A stretch of DNA of 64,000 nucleotides from Galaxea fascicularis (GCA_948470475.1 OX419338.1:31962382-32026381); one strand, 5' to 3'. Positions 1 through 12,189 are shown, numbered from the stretch's first letter. Program-made: numbers and translations. Notes: generated by a model not told the origin, from the letters alone.

Positions 1-134
1 CCCAAATTAAATTTTTTACAGCAACATACAGCTATACATGTACCAGCCCCCTAAATAACAAGGCAGTTTTTTTAACTTGGTTTTTCAATTTAACTGTATT
101 TCACAAAATTTAATAACGATGACTAAAAACCTAC

Positions 135-208
135 TTTGGCTGCTTGTAATATCCTACACCCTCAAGAAGACGATCTTTCTTCTCTTTCAGTTCTTCTGCT
201 ATCTGATC
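135..208 (-). CDS. Single exon of an unidentified minus-strand gene
   Basis: A 74-nt minus-strand segment bounded by an AG acceptor (209-210) and a GTAGGT donor, open in phase 0. It would encode DQIAEELKEKKDRLLEGVGY followed by YKQP, a charged amphipathic helix followed by a Tyr/Pro tail. I cannot name the protein. It lies 17 kb downstream of CEP104 on the same strand, so it is probably an exon of the next gene, whose 5' end could lie somewhere between here and about 1,200. Read in another phase it ends at a TGA and could serve as a CEP104 tail, but that looks less convincing. Confidence 0.4.
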
Positions 209-1599
209 CTAAAGAATTATAAAATTATTCTATAACAGGGCTGTGCTCTAGAGGTCCCCGGTCGCCCCTGGCAACTTACTTTTGCCATTGGGCAACCAGG
301 AAATATTAGTTTTTACGCCAAACTTATATGCTGGGTGCCCTGGATTTCAAGGGTCTAGAGGTTTGGGCGCCCAACTCCTTTTCTTGGAGCATAGCTTTGT
401 ATGAGATGAAAGTGCACTTCCGAGTACATGTAAGAACTTTAAATAATGTCATTGTACAGGTGTATAGTATGTTCTGTCAGGCAACAATTTTTTTCAAAAG
501 GCATACCTTGGGCAGTACGTGTGCCCAATTCAAATCAAGTTAAAATTACCTACCTCGGCTCGCTAGCGATTATTCCCTTACACATGTATTGCATGCAGTG
601 TGTCCTTTAAGACTTTAACTGTACACTGTATAATTATCGCTTTCTAATTACGGTACGTGCATTTCATTCGATTGCGTTCTTGCAGCTTATTTTTGGTTCT
701 GGATCTAGACTTAGAAGTCCATTAGGCAACTAGAGGGTGTTCAAAGTTTTCTAGAGTTGCTGGTTTCAATTATAATTAAACTTAAGCTTAAAAAATGGTT
801 ATAAAATGGCGGCTTACTGGATCTTGTAACGAGGAACGTCCAGTTATGATGTGCCATAGCCCACGGTTAGATCTAACACAAGAAAGAGAAATGAAAACAT
901 AAATTGGAAGCTTAAATTGCAGTAATTAATATAAGACGTAGAGTCAAGTGAAATATACATGTATATCATGGCTATTACAAATGTTTACGGTTTGAGTTTT
1001 GTAGTCTAAGATGGAGATATCCGATACCGATTAACAGCAGTATAACACTTACAATTCAATGGAAGTCATTGCCGCGTATTTCGATCTAACATTATCCCAC
1101 GATTCTGTGTAATTCCAGCATTTCCCTCTAAATCCTCAAAACCTCATGCTCTCCCGCCATTTTGGTTTTGTGCTTGGGAACCACGCGGTCAACAGGAAAG
1201 TGCTTGGTGTAAACTGACACAATATGTCCCCACACAAAATCAGATGTCCGGCCTGGGGGCAAGGGAGTAACAGCGCCTTATCTCTTGGATGTATTCAGTT
1301 GCTTCAAAAGAAACAACAATGCAGAATTGCAATGAAATCACAAAACCACTTAACTTATCCAGAGAGCCGGTTCTTCGGCTGATTCAGTTAGAATATTAAT
1401 TAAATGAATACTCCAGCAATCAAGAATTGGCCATCTTTTTAAATTCAGCGTGATATCTTCAAGAGTTTTCTGTGAAAACAGATCGGTATGCCACAGCTCC
1501 GAAGTCAGCCAATGAAATTACCGTGGGAAATTCTCGCCCTTTTTTGTCCGCCAATTAGCCAGCTGCGTAGCAAGCGGTTTGGTGTGTTGTCGCGTTTGT
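209..1599. other. Non-coding stretch, no recognised feature
   Basis: AT-rich DNA with no open frame of note and no recognisable repeat. A minus-strand ATG with a good context (CCCGCCAT on the plus strand near 1152-1159) opens a short frame (MAGEHEVLRI) that soon stops; it might be a leader exon of the gene whose exon lies at 135-208. The evidence is too thin to call. Confidence 0.3.
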
Positions 1600-1606
1600 G
1601 AGAAGG

Positions 1607-1938
1607 CACAGGCGCCCAAGCTCATGGTGTGAGAGTACCGTGTCACGCAATATGAACAAGAAGGCTGCAAATTATAAGGATTTGTATGGGAATCCCGGAA
1701 ATCAGTTCTAGTTGATAGATAAACGAAAAACTTCTCAAAAAAAAAACCTTACCTTACATCAAAGGTGTGTTGCTTGCTATCTGTGTCGTTATTTTGTCGA
1801 TCTACACGATTTGAGCAATTTATATATGCTTCCTGTGCTTCTATTAACTAAAACCCCATACAAATCCTTATAACTTGCAGCCATCTTGTTTATATTGCGT
1901 GATACGGTACTCTCACACCATGAGCTTGGGCGCCTGTG
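1607..1938. mobile_element. Foldback MITE with 7-bp target duplication
   Basis: The arms are near-perfect inverted copies (about 1607-1695 and 1850-1938) starting CACAGGCGCC and ending GGCGCCTGTG. They are flanked on both sides by the direct repeat GAGAAGG (1600-1606 and 1939-1945), a clean target-site duplication. The arms differ at a few positions only, so the insertion is fairly young. It has no coding capacity. Confidence 0.85.
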
Positions 1939-2117
1939 GAGAAGGTGATTTACGATGAAATGGCCGCGAGAACGTTAGACCGAATCGAAGTCAAAACAGA
2001 AGACGAGGGGGGAGGGGGTGAGGGGTCCGAACCAGTACCAAGCCACTTGCTACGCAGGCTATCCGCCAATCAGAGGCGTAAAATTGTGTCTGACCTATTT
2101 CTCCAGAGAAGGAGTTG

Positions 2118-2166
2118 CTCAACCTCGTTCCCCAAGTGAGGGAAAGGCGCTGAGAACGAGGTTGGG
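2118..2166. repeat. Short inverted repeat (AACCTCGTTC family)
   Basis: CAACCTCGTTCCC at the left and GAACGAGGTTG at the right form a small stem. Related sequences occur at 9848-9944 and near 23,467-23,520, so this is probably a remnant of a dispersed foldback element. Confidence 0.5.
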
Positions 2167-2454
2167 AGTTGCCACTAAGCTTGCCTTGACAAGTTTGTTC
2201 ACACGAGAAGGACAAAAATTTCAATTTTGTGGTACGTAAGATGGGTCATTCTTTGTCTTTGGAGTAGGGTATAGGAAGCAAGGAAGGAAGGAAGCAAGAA
2301 AACGAGCGAGCGACCGAAAGAAAAAAGAAAAGTAATTTTCCACGTTACCTAAAGTAAGGCTACAAATAAATGGTATTCCAAAGTACGACCTATGAAATCA
2401 GTGAAAGAGGTGACACAATCATTTGATGCGCGCGCAGTGATGTCATAAAGAAAG

Positions 2455-3015
2455 ATGATTCACGCATTCAGCAAAGAAACATACTCACTGACAGAGCTTG
2501 AAAGTTGCGCTTTCTGGCACGAATGCATGGCTTCTGAGTCAAATATCTTCGAACAAGTTATCAATTGTGTCTACACGTGGATCCCCAAGACAGCTAAGAA
2601 CGGAAAACGACCTGACAAAGATTCTCGAAAACATAAAAAGCGCATGAATTTCTCACAGCCGCTCAACCAAAAGAGCGAGGTTAGCTATCAAAAGCTTGAG
2701 GGTTTAGAAAGCTCACACGAGCTTCCAAGCACACCAACTGGATCCAAATTTATGCTCTTGCGTTCAATCCCTGACAAATGCACAGATCACTGGAGATTTT
2801 CTCAAAAACCTTCAAACTGTAATCTCAGAGTTGTTGGCTGCAAATTTTTATCGAATGAAAAGAAGATTAGTAAAAGATCTGCTTTGAAGAAGTGGTTGCA
2901 CCAACGAACAAATGTTGTTCACCACGAAAATTTTCATTTGCACGAACAGTTTTCGGCAGGAGGTAGACACACTCTTTGCTTCAGGGAAGTATTTGAATGT
3001 TCACCAAGGCTTGCA
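2455..3015 (+). CDS. Candidate exon, unknown protein
   Basis: Longest plain ATG-initiated frame in the gene-poor left part: 187 codons to a splice-like donor (GCAG then GTAAGA at 3016), or 192 codons to a stop. The sequence is Lys/Ser-rich with scattered Cys and His and shows no signal peptide, membrane segment or known motif. A CRE-like TGATGTCAT lies just upstream of the ATG. The length and the donor argue for a real exon; the lack of homology I can name and of a second exon argue against. Confidence 0.35.
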
Positions 3016-3384
3016 GGTAAGATGAGTAGATAAACCAATACTGACCGTGCAATTGCATACTAAAAGCTTTTATAGTAAATTTCCAGGCAACTGCGCTTTG
3101 TTTATAAGGCCTAAGGTAACGAAGGGGAATTTGTTTTTTCTTTACGTTCTCCTTTGTTTCGGTTCAGGGGCACTTGTCAGTTGCGTAGTTAATCAAAATA
3201 AACAACACAGCTTAACTGAGAGACAACCAATAGCAACACGCCTTGGTTGACCAATCGGGCCAATAGCCGTAGGTAACTATAACAAAATTCTTGCATGTGA
3301 TTGGCCATCACCAGCTATGAAATTTTCCCAAATTGGACAGTGTTATTGGAACGGTACGCGCCATCGTACATATACAGATTGGTC

Positions 3385-3505
3385 ATTGGGGCTCCTGCGG
3401 GAGTCCCATATTTGCGGTAAATTCAATCTAAAAATAAATCGGTCTGTAAAAACGCCGTGACAGGAATGTAGGGCAGTTGTACGCTCCTAGTGATGGGCTC
3501 CTCAT
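3385..3505. repeat. Dispersed repeat, inverted copy at 16805-16925
   Basis: About 120 bases, including AAAAATAAATCGGTCTGT and GCAGTTGTACGCTCCTAG, recur as the reverse complement at 16805-16925 with only scattered differences. No coding capacity; probably an old mobile-element fragment. Confidence 0.7.
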
Positions 3506-3990
3506 CAGGAACAGATGGCAACACTACCCAAGTGCTTCAGTTACCCTGCATTGCATCCCATTTTAACAGCACCGCTTTCAGTTGCTTTATGTTTCCGGAG
3601 CGGAATTTAGCAAGGGGACAGAACCACTTTGAGCGCGTTCTGGACTATTACACTGTGAATAACAATACTCAGAATAGATGGTATTCGTGCTCTTTTGGAA
3701 CCTATTCTGTCTTCAGCAGTCTTTTCATTCTTCTCCCAATAGCGCACGATTAAATAATTAACAGAATACATGCGGTTTACCAGCATTAGTTTACTCGAAA
3801 CCTGTAGTAGAATATGTGTACTTTTTGGAGGACACTTTTCGTGAACATGGCGTGACTTAATATGGCATCTTTGTCGGGTCTCGTTGCAGGAGAAGTAATA
3901 ATAACCACGATTCATTTAACACTGAAACTGTTGTTGAAATGGCACTTAACACGCTACTAACTTGTTTGATTGTTTCTCGATTGCCTGTGA

Positions 3991-5880
3991 CATCACTGTC
4001 ACATAATTTGGCTGATAGATCGCTCCATGCATCTGAACGTCTGTCTGACGTTTACCTGCAGATTCAACATATTCAAGAGGACTCAACCCCGGGTTGAAAG
4101 GAAGGCGAAAGCTGACTTGGAAGCAGTTCTCAAGGGAGCCCCAAGACAAGCCTATTGACGAGGAGCTAAACGAAACTAATGAGAGCTTAGTCGATCTAAG
4201 TGAATCACTCTCTGTCATCAGAGTTAGGCCATCTTACGCATAAAAATAAAACCCACATAATGCTATACAAAAGTCATGCAAGTGATCCAGCTGTTGCCTT
4301 GTCCTATTCCAGTACTCCCTCTTAACGGCGTCCTACATAGGGACTCAAGTGACATCAGTTTTCAGTTATTTAAATAATAGTATGCCAAACTTAATATATT
4401 TCAAGAACAATTCGCTTAAATTGTCAAGCTTCCGTTCTAGCTGAAGTACGCCGCACTATGATAATTGGCAATACCTTTTCAATTAGAGGAAATCAACTGG
4501 ATACTTCTATCAGAACTCATTGGAATAATACACCATTTTGCCAATGATCAGTGGGTAAATCCACTCCTTTGTGGGGGTAACCGGTCACGATTAGAATTCC
4601 AAATTACATCTTTAAATGGCCGTTTGCCCTTACGAGAAAGGATCTACCCAGAATTCACTCGGAACTGATCATTAGTAAAATGGTGAATTGCAATAGAGCA
4701 TTTTCACTCACGTGACCAGCGGCCATATTGGTTTAATGAAACACAAGAAAGTGCATGCATAAACTGAATAGAGTTCAATTCCCAGATGTTAGCCTGGTAC
4801 ACCAACATGGCCGCCGTTCCTTTGTTTTGGTACACTAACAAGGCCGCCGTGAGGCTCTATGTTGTGCACTGATCTATGAAACGACAGTTCGCTGCATGAT
4901 TATTTCCCCAAATTTCAATGAAAGTTTTATCTTCTCGTTTGGAGGAAATTTGTTGGTTATTTCAAAAAAAAGCTCATTACAAATTTTTGTAACAAATGCA
5001 CAACAAAATTCTTGAAAAAAGCCAACCCCTTCGCTTATTTTCTTGGCAAGAGCTCCAATTAACAGAAGTCGAATTGAAACCACTTCCTAAACACGAAACA
5101 GCCAGTTCCCAGTAAAACGAGAACGTTATATACGGTATGTTTTATCCGCTTCCAAAATGTAATTATTCAACAACTAAAACTCTATAATAGGAAAACTGAA
5201 AAACTAGGAGTTGACTAATTCCGTGGAACAGCATTTTCAGCGCGTTGAAAGGGATGAAAGGAAGGAAAAAGAAATGTTTTCGTAAACTAAAGAGCATTTG
5301 GTAATAACACATTTTCATTTTGAAAGAAACTCGGCAAGATTTCGAAAAAGTACGTGCGGAGATTGCCCCTTAAATCTTTTTCTTTTTCAGTTTTTTATCG
5401 ATTTCTGAAAAACAATCACTTCTATCTTATTTGCTGATGGGATATTTGTGCCCATCTAAAGTTAAGTTGTCTTTTGTTATTCCACGTGAGAATGTGGATT
5501 TTGAGTTTTGCTTTTTGGTTTTTATCGACTTCTGTCACTCGTGTCTCTGTCTCTGTGTAAAATACTTTTAACCATGAAAAATCACTTCTACCTTATTTAT
5601 CGATCCGCATGTGCACCTTAAATAATTAATTTGTTTCCCACATGGGAGCCATAACTGATAGTAAAAGCTATATATCATGCAATTGTTCTACTTCTAGACT
5701 GTCTTGTGATGACAGGCCACGCGTAACTGTCTTTGGTACGCTCGTCTCATGAATATGTGATACGTGTGCCGTCTGAAGGTTTATTGATCCTCGTGAGACT
5801 ACGGGATATCTTTTATATTTTTGCAAGCGAATTAATAAGTTTGGCAAATTTCGGATCATTATCAGCAACTGGGCCAAGTC
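3991..5880. repeat. Duplicated segment, copy A left half
   Basis: Collinear with 9949-12035. Shared blocks include GAAAGCTGACTTGGAAGCAG, TGAGAGCTTAGTCGATCTAA, TACGCCGCACTA and the RNA-like cassette at its right end. Compared with copy B it lacks most of the first cassette (deleted within about 5400-5460). Divergence looks like roughly 10-15 per cent by eye. No protein gene is recognisable in either copy. Confidence 0.8.
5700..5814 (+). ncRNA. Candidate box C/D-like RNA, copy 1
   Basis: Box C GTGATGA at 5706-5712, box D CTGA at 5773-5776, with the near-invariant core CAGGCCACGCGT after box C. Upstream: TATATAT at 5669-5675 (37 nt before box C), a PSE-like TTTCCCACATGGGAGC at 5634-5649, and a CGCATGTGCACC block near 5606. 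Downstream: a hairpin (CTCGT loop ACGGG), then TTTT at 5811-5814, a possible Pol III stop. The layout of TATA plus upstream element resembles snRNA-type promoters. I do not recognise the RNA. Confidence 0.4.
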
Positions 5881-7440
5881 CCCTTAAAAAAATACAAAAA
5901 TATAATAACCAAAAGTACCTTACGGTCTCCACTGAAAATCCCCCTCCCAAATTTGCTAATTAAAATGAATGAAGCCCGATGGGTCTCCTTCATTTTCGTT
6001 TCTCTTGCTTGGTGGCTTGGTGGTTGAAAAGTCAATGTCAAAGAATAGAAACTGGAAGTTCTTCTCTTGTTTCTTCCATTGTTGGGATGACTGTTGGAAA
6101 CTAAGCGACGAGAATTCGTCGCTAAATTCGATCAACTGAAACTTTGCGGCTAAAATCTCCACACGTCATCTTATATACGCACGGCCGTGCGTGTATAAAG
6201 TTTTATCCCATGTCACTTAAATGTTGATAAAGCTGTTACATAATCTGGAGTGAACAACGGGTTCTACTCACGGATGCCTCCCGACTGGCTTTGCAGTCTG
6301 TTTTCCCCGCCTTAAACTAGCCGCATCTCGAGCCTTTTTGTGGCGCTTCATTCCGAAACACCGTGGAAGAAAAACCAACCTTTGGTTTAGATTTTCATTT
6401 AAATCTTTCACACTCTACAGCTGGTGTTCAAGACCAAAAACACCACAAGTCAACACAGCACAACAGGAAGTCTAATACTGTAAAGAAAACAAAGCTGGGT
6501 TGTAGGAAGTTATCAAATTTCATTCAGAGAAAGTATACCTGCCAACTTTTTCTGATGCAAAGGCGTGAAATTTAATTTTATCCTGGGAGTGCTAGGATTT
6601 TCGAAGACGACACGACCATATCCGAAGACGTCTGAAGACGTACGAACATGCGCGAAGGTTTCGGAAGATGTTCCGAATAGTTCAGAATCCTGAATGTGTT
6701 TCGCTAAACACGACTTCATCCCCATTGTCTTTTCAAAACTCAAAGATTCGTCATTTACGCGTTTTACAGGAACTTTTCGTTTTTCACAAGTCGACAAGTT
6801 CTCGCAATCCCATTGAGTGCTCCTTGAGTGAACAGCAATACAAATTCTCGCTGGTTTCGAGTCACGAATTTGACCATGCCTTTTAGCATGGAATAAAATA
6901 CTTATCCAATGCTTTTACGCTTGGTATACCATGAAATATCCCACGAGTGACTGGTTTTATCTGTATACACACGAGAATCTGTACATATACCATGGCGGCC
7001 CAATAGCGATTAGACAGAGCAGGCACGCGCGCAGTTACAATAACTTATTGCCAAAAATACAAAACCTATTCCACTTCCTACGCTCTGCCGTGACTGTATC
7101 TCTACTATGTGACGAGTACGTATATATTCTGTAATGTTTCGGTGTTATACACTATTAGCGTAAGTTTTCCCAAGAAATGCGTGAATGGTTTGATGCGCGA
7201 AAATCAAACTGTAAAGATAGAGGGCAAACCAACAACATTCTTACCTTACCAGAGAGTGCCTGGATTTCCACGTGATTGACACTTTATGTTATCAAAAAAT
7301 TGTCCTATTCAAGTGTGTACACGATTACTAATTGAAGATTTGGCAAAGACAAAATTTGTCCAGAACGTTGGTAGAGCCAAATAAATTTGTCAGCCTATAC
7401 TTTTGCGTAATTTATCAATGCCTGAATCCTGTAACAAAAA
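5881..7440. other. Unassigned AT-rich sequence
   Basis: Separates the two A halves together with the tRNA gene and a MITE. Open frames here are short and unremarkable, and I found no exon with splice sites and recognisable product. A run of CGAAGACG-type repeats (about 6602-6665) is the only local structure. Confidence 0.4.
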
Positions 7441-7513
7441 TGTTTCCGACCAGACTTGAACTGGCGACCTCCCGCGTGTGAGGCGGACGTGATAACCACT
7501 ACACTACGGAAAC
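7441..7513 (-). tRNA. tRNA-Val (anticodon CAC)
   Basis: A 73-nt cloverleaf on the minus strand: acceptor stem GTTTCCG/CGGAAAC, D-arm TAGTGTAGTGG (A box), anticodon loop CTCACAC with anticodon CAC, anticodon stem TCCGC/GCGGG, and T-arm GCCAG-TTCAAGT-CTGGT. It closely resembles animal tRNA-Val(CAC). Five T residues follow at once, a Pol III terminator. CCA is not encoded, as expected for a eukaryote. No intron. The B box (AGTTCAAGTCT) departs from the consensus but the pairing is intact. Confidence 0.92.
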
Positions 7514-7709
7514 CACGTTAATTGGAGGCTCCAGACTAAGCGTCAGTCATTTTACTGATCTAACGGAAGAATACCAAAGAACGCGTGAGCAAAGGACAAC
7601 GTGACAACATGACAGTGACTTAAAAATAACAAAAACTAGTAGTGAACATACATTTTCCTTGCTAAGACCCTCTCATGTAGTCGCGTTACGCAGTCTATGT
7701 CAGCGGGTA

Positions 7710-8105
7710 TAGAGTTCTAAAGTGTGACGCCACAAAAAATTGAATTTGTGAAATTATGGGATTGGGCGCCATTTTCAAATGGAGCATCCTTAAAAAAGGG
7801 TCCTTGCCGAAACTTAGCTCTTAATTGTAATTCCCAGCTAAAATATGAAGGATTGAAATTTGATACTGCCCCACATAAATCTCTCTAACTTTGAGTCAGT
7901 TCTAAACTGAAGTAACTGAAACAAATTTTGAAGGGTTTGTATGGAATGCCATCAAACTTTGATCCCTTATATCTCTACCGGGAATTGCAATTCGGAGCTA
8001 ATTTTTGGGATGAGGGCGTCTTTTAGGATGCTCTATAAGAATATGGCATCATATTCCGTAATTTCAAAAATTTTATTTTTGTGACGTCATCACTTTAGAA
8101 CTCTA
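7710..8105. mobile_element. Foldback MITE with TA target site
   Basis: Terminal inverted repeats beginning GAGTTCTAAAGTG and ending CACTTTAGAACTC are flanked by TA on both sides (7710-7711 and 8104-8105). The similarity extends inward through GACGYCACAAAAA and TTGAAATTA. The TA duplication suggests a Tc1/mariner-type non-autonomous element. No coding sequence. Confidence 0.75.
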
Positions 8106-8552
8106 TTGAGCACGAGAATCTGTGCCTTCATCACAGACGGAGAGAACTCGAAATTAAATTCTCAACAACGTTGTCCGGCAGGAGAGGAGGCAGTCACGAT
8201 TAAAGCAACGAAGTTAAAAGTAACTGTTCTGTCGTAGCTTAGACAGCTCAAAACTTAATTAACGGTCACGGATTGCTTTATGAATAAGTTGCCAGAAAAT
8301 GGCCGGACTGAAAACAACCATTTGATGGGGGAACCCGTTCCGTGCTTGTGTGTTTTCGTCAGAGGCTTAGTACCTTCGAACCTCTCAAGAAAACGTGATT
8401 CTCGAATCTAATGTACGGCCATTGATCTCCAGAGAGTAACTTATGCTACTACAAAACTCTAAAGTAATACAGGACGGTATATCGCAAGGTTTGTACCCTA
8501 GGCGGAGACCACATTTTACTGAAAGTAACATATAACATTTGGCGGCACCTAA

Positions 8553-9220
8553 GTCGACTAAAGGGACTTAATCATTATGCGAGTTTAGATATATAATTGA
8601 ATTTAGAAATCAAGAAAAAAAAGGTCTTTGATGATTAAGTTTTGACCGCAGTTAGTCGAGTGAACTCTGTTCACCTGCAAAAAACCAAATATAAGAGATA
8701 TTCCACAATATCATGTGGAATAATAAAAGAGAAAGCTTCAGACGTGCACACATATCACATAGTCATGAGATGAGCGTATCAAAGACAGTCACGCGTGGCC
8801 TGTCATCACAAGACAACCTTAGACTCAGATAAATGTACTATAGATAACTTTGTCTATCAACAATGGCTTCCTTGTGGGAGGCAAACTGCGAAACTAATGT
8901 ATTTATAATGCGTATGCGCATCAGCAAATAAAGCAGAAGTGAATGTTTTTTTATGGTTAAAGTATTTTACACTCTGTTTTTCGGAGACAGAGACACGAAT
9001 GGATAAAAAAAAAAAGAAAAGATTTTAGCAGCATTGACCACACCTTTTTGTCCAAATCCAGCAGAGTCTCCTACACTAATGGAACCGTGAGCTATAACCA
9101 AATTCTGTTCAAATGTGCTCTTTAGTTTACGAAAACAATTCCTAAGTTCATAAGTGTTTACGATTAACAATGACCAAGATAAAAACGGGTGCAAACTACG
9201 ATAAAAGACTGGCTGACGTT
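8553..9220. repeat. Duplicated segment, copy A right half
   Basis: Collinear with 12037-12735, starting at AAGTCGACTAAAGGGACTTA and ending near AAAGACTGGCTGACGTTTTC. It includes one inverted copy of the RNA-like cassette. In copy B the two halves are contiguous; here 2.67 kb (5881-8552, including the tRNA gene) separates them. Confidence 0.8.
8700..8812 (-). ncRNA. Candidate box C/D-like RNA, copy 2 (inverted)
   Basis: Minus-strand copy: box C at 8803-8809, box D at 8738-8741, same core. The 3' hairpin is a perfect 7-bp stem (TTCCACA, six-base loop, TGTGGAA at 8701-8720). The upstream block CCTCCCACAAGGAAGCC is conserved, but the TATA position reads CTATAGTA, weaker than in copies 1, 3 and 4. 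Confidence 0.38.
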
Positions 9221-9653
9221 TTCGAGTTTTCTCGGAAATTTCACTTAGTTTGACTTCATCCATTTGGGGATCAAGAAGCCGGAACATATAACATGACGCA
9301 ACGTAAGGAGCCCCTCCTGGCAACATGTAACATAAGGTAGAGTAAAAACCCACAAATAGGAACCCGAGTTTTCACTCCTGTTAGGCTGAGGTGTCTGTTT
9401 AGACCTTCTTTAGACCTTCTTCTTTAACATAAAATGTCAAAACGAAGTACTGGTTCTCATTTTATAGAATTCATTTCAAACTCAGTAGAGTACTGTGCTA
9501 ATACAGAGTAGTTTCCCTGTGTAATATGATATTAAACCCTTGGTACTCTACCTCTGAGACTGAGTAATCTTGCCAGGCATTTTAACTGCTATTTTCTAAA
9601 AAAATTATCTGAAAAGAAATAATTGAAAAAGTTATAAAATTCAGTTGTTTGTT

Positions 9654-9831
9654 AATAGGCCATTTCCGAGTTCATGTCTGCCTCCTCTTCAAAGCGAGTC
9701 TAAGTGCGAAGTTTTTGTTATGAAAATCAGTTTTCATTCATATGTAAAGTAGAACTAATTACCATCACAAAAACTTCGCACTTAGACTCGCTTTGAAAAA
9801 GAGACAGACATGAACTCGGAAATGGCCTATT
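9654..9831. mobile_element. Palindromic foldback element (AATAGGCC family)
   Basis: Arms AATAGGCCATTTCCGAGTTC and its complement enclose a short loop. A second copy at 41262-41439 has the loop in the opposite orientation. The arms are nearly identical, implying recent activity or conversion. No clear target duplication found. Confidence 0.85.
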
Positions 9832-9847
9832 GTCTGGGACATCACTC

Positions 9848-9944
9848 AACCTCGTCCCCAGGGTCTCTCCTCATCCCCTCTCCTCTTCTCTCCTCTTTCT
9901 CGCTCCAGGGGAGGGGAAGAGGAGAGACCCTGGGAACGATGTTG
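9848..9944. repeat. Foldback repeat, AACCTCGTCCC family
   Basis: AACCTCGTCCCCAGGGTCTC pairs with GAGACCCTGGGAACGATGTT around a pyrimidine-rich centre. Same family as the remnants at 2118-2166 and near 23.47 kb. It ends right where duplicated copy B begins. Confidence 0.7.
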
Positions 9945-11561
9945 GGACATCACTGCGCATGCCACAAAGTATGGCTAATAGATCACTCCATCTGTCCGTC
10001 TAACGTTTACTTGCAGGTTCAAGATATTCAAGAGAACTCATTCCCGGGTTAAAAGGAAGGCGAAAGCTGACTTGGAAGCAGTTCTCAAGGGATCCCCAAG
10101 ACACGCCTATTGACGAGGAGCTAAACGAAACTAATGAGAGCTTAGTCGATCTAAGTGAGTCACCGAGTCTGTAATTAGAATTAGGCCATCTAATGCATAA
10201 AAATAAAACCCACATAACGCTATACAAAAGTCATGCAAGTGATCCAGCTGTTGCCTTGTCCTATTCCAGTACTTCCTCTTAACGCCGTCCTACATAGGGA
10301 CCAGAACGGAGGCGGCGGCCTTTTCTAAAGAGATGGTCCTGACGACAGTATTGTTATAAAAATATTCGGGCCTAGTAAATTTCTCCATCAAAACTAAATC
10401 TAAATTTTATGCTTAAAAGCGTAAAGTTCTAAAATTAGTTCAGAATTTATCCGTCTAAAGCTCAAGTGGCATTTTAGTATGTCAAAATTAGCATATTTCA
10501 ACAACAATTCGCTCAAGGGGATTGTCAAGCTTCAGTTCTAGCCAAAGTACGCCGCACTAAAATAATTGGCAAACCTTTTCATTTAAAGGAAATCTACTGG
10601 ATTCTTCTAAAACAGCTCATTGGGGCATTTGCAATAACGCATTTTCACTCACGTGAAAATAGTATATGCATAAAAATAGAGTTCAATTTCCTGAAGGTTA
10701 GCCTGATACACCTATATGACCGTCGTCCCTTTGTTTTGGTACACCAACAAGGCTTCCGCGACATCGTGTGAAAACGCTCTATTTTATGCACTAATCTATG
10801 AAACGAAAGTTCGCTGCATTGTTAGATCTCCAAATTTGAGGGAAAGTTTAGTTTTCTAGTTTGGAGGAAATTTGTTCGTTATTTAAAAAAAAAAAGCTCG
10901 TTACAAATTTTCTTAAGAAATACACAACAAATTTCTTGAAAAAAGTCAATCCCTTCGCCTATTTTCTTGGCAAGGGCTCCAACAGAAGTCGAATTGAAAC
11001 CGCTTCCTAAACACGAAACAGACAGTTCCCAGTTAAACGAGAACGTTATATATGTATGTTTTGTCCGCTTCTGAAATTTAATTATTGAAAAACTTAACCC
11101 CTATAATGGGAAAACTGAAAAACTAGGAGTTGACTAATTCCGTGGAACAGGATTTTCAGCGCAAAAGTTTGCCCGTTGAAAAGGATGAAAGGGATTCTTA
11201 AGTTGAAACACTTAATATCTTAGGAATTGCTTTCGTAAACTAAGGGGCACTTTTGAACAATATTTTGTTATAACACATTGCTGCAATTTGAAAGAAACTC
11301 GGCGGGATTTCGAAAAAGTAGTGTGGAGATTGTCCTTTGAATCTTAGTTTGTTTTAGTTTTTTTTTGTCGATTTCTGTCACTCGTGTCTCCGGCTCTCCG
11401 AAAATCGAGTGTAAAATAATTTTAAGCAAAATATATATATATAAATTCTACCTTATTTCCTGGTGCGCATGCGCACCTTAAATACAATCAATTTTCCTCC
11501 CACAATGAATCCACTACTAGTAGAAAACGTTTTATATAATGAAATTGTCACCATAAGGCAC

Positions 11562-11677
11562 TTTCTTGAGATGACAGGCCACGCGTGACTGTCTCTGATG
11601 CGCCCTTTTAATGCATATGAGATTAGAGTGCCCATCTGAAATTGTCTTTTGTTATTCCACGTGAAAATGTGGATTTT
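11562..11677 (+). ncRNA. Candidate box C/D-like RNA, copy 3
   Basis: Box C is degenerate (GAGATGA, 11568-11574); box D CTGA at 11636-11639. TATATAAT at 11533-11540, PSE-like CCTCCCACAATGAATCC at 11496-11512, and a perfect palindrome GGTGCGCATGCGCACC at 11462-11477. The 3' hairpin is TCCACGT, loop GAAA, ATGTGGA. Flanking bases differ from copy 4 while the core is kept. A T-run also occurs between box D and the hairpin, so this copy may be impaired. Confidence 0.35.
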
Positions 11678-11874
11678 GATTTTGCTTTTTAGTTTTTATC
11701 GACTTCTGTCACTTGTGTCTCTGTCTCCGTGTAGAATACTTTCAACCATGAAAAATCACTTCTACCTTATTTATTGATCCGCATGCGCACCTTAAATAAT
11801 TAATTTGTTTCCCACATGGGAGCTATTACTGGTAGTAAAACCTATATATAATGCAATTTTTCTCAGCACATAAC

Positions 11875-11996
11875 TGTCTTGTGATGACAGGCCACGCGTA
11901 ACTGTCTTTGGTACGCTCGTCTCATGAATATGTGATATAAGTGCCCGTCTGAAGCTTCCTTATTATTATTCCTCGTGAAACTGTGGGATATCTTTT
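11875..11996 (+). ncRNA. Candidate box C/D-like RNA, copy 4
   Basis: Box C GTGATGA 11881-11887, box D CTGA 11949-11952, TATATATA 11843-11850, PSE-like TTTCCCACATGGGAGC 11808-11823, CCGCATGCGCACC 11779-11791, and TTTT at 11993-11996. The start expected 25-30 bases after the TATA box falls just before box C, as in independently transcribed C/D RNAs. This is the best-formed copy. Confidence 0.42.
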
Positions 11997-12189
11997 ATAT
12001 TTGTTTTTGGAAGCGAATTAGTAAATTTGGCAAATTTGGCATCTAAGTCGACTAAAGGGACTTAAATATTATGCGAGTTTAGATATATAATTGAATTTAG
12101 AAATCAAGAAAAAAAAGGTATTTGATGACCAAGTTCTGACTGCAGTTAGTCAAGTGAAAAATGTTCACCTGCCAAAAAACAAATACAAA

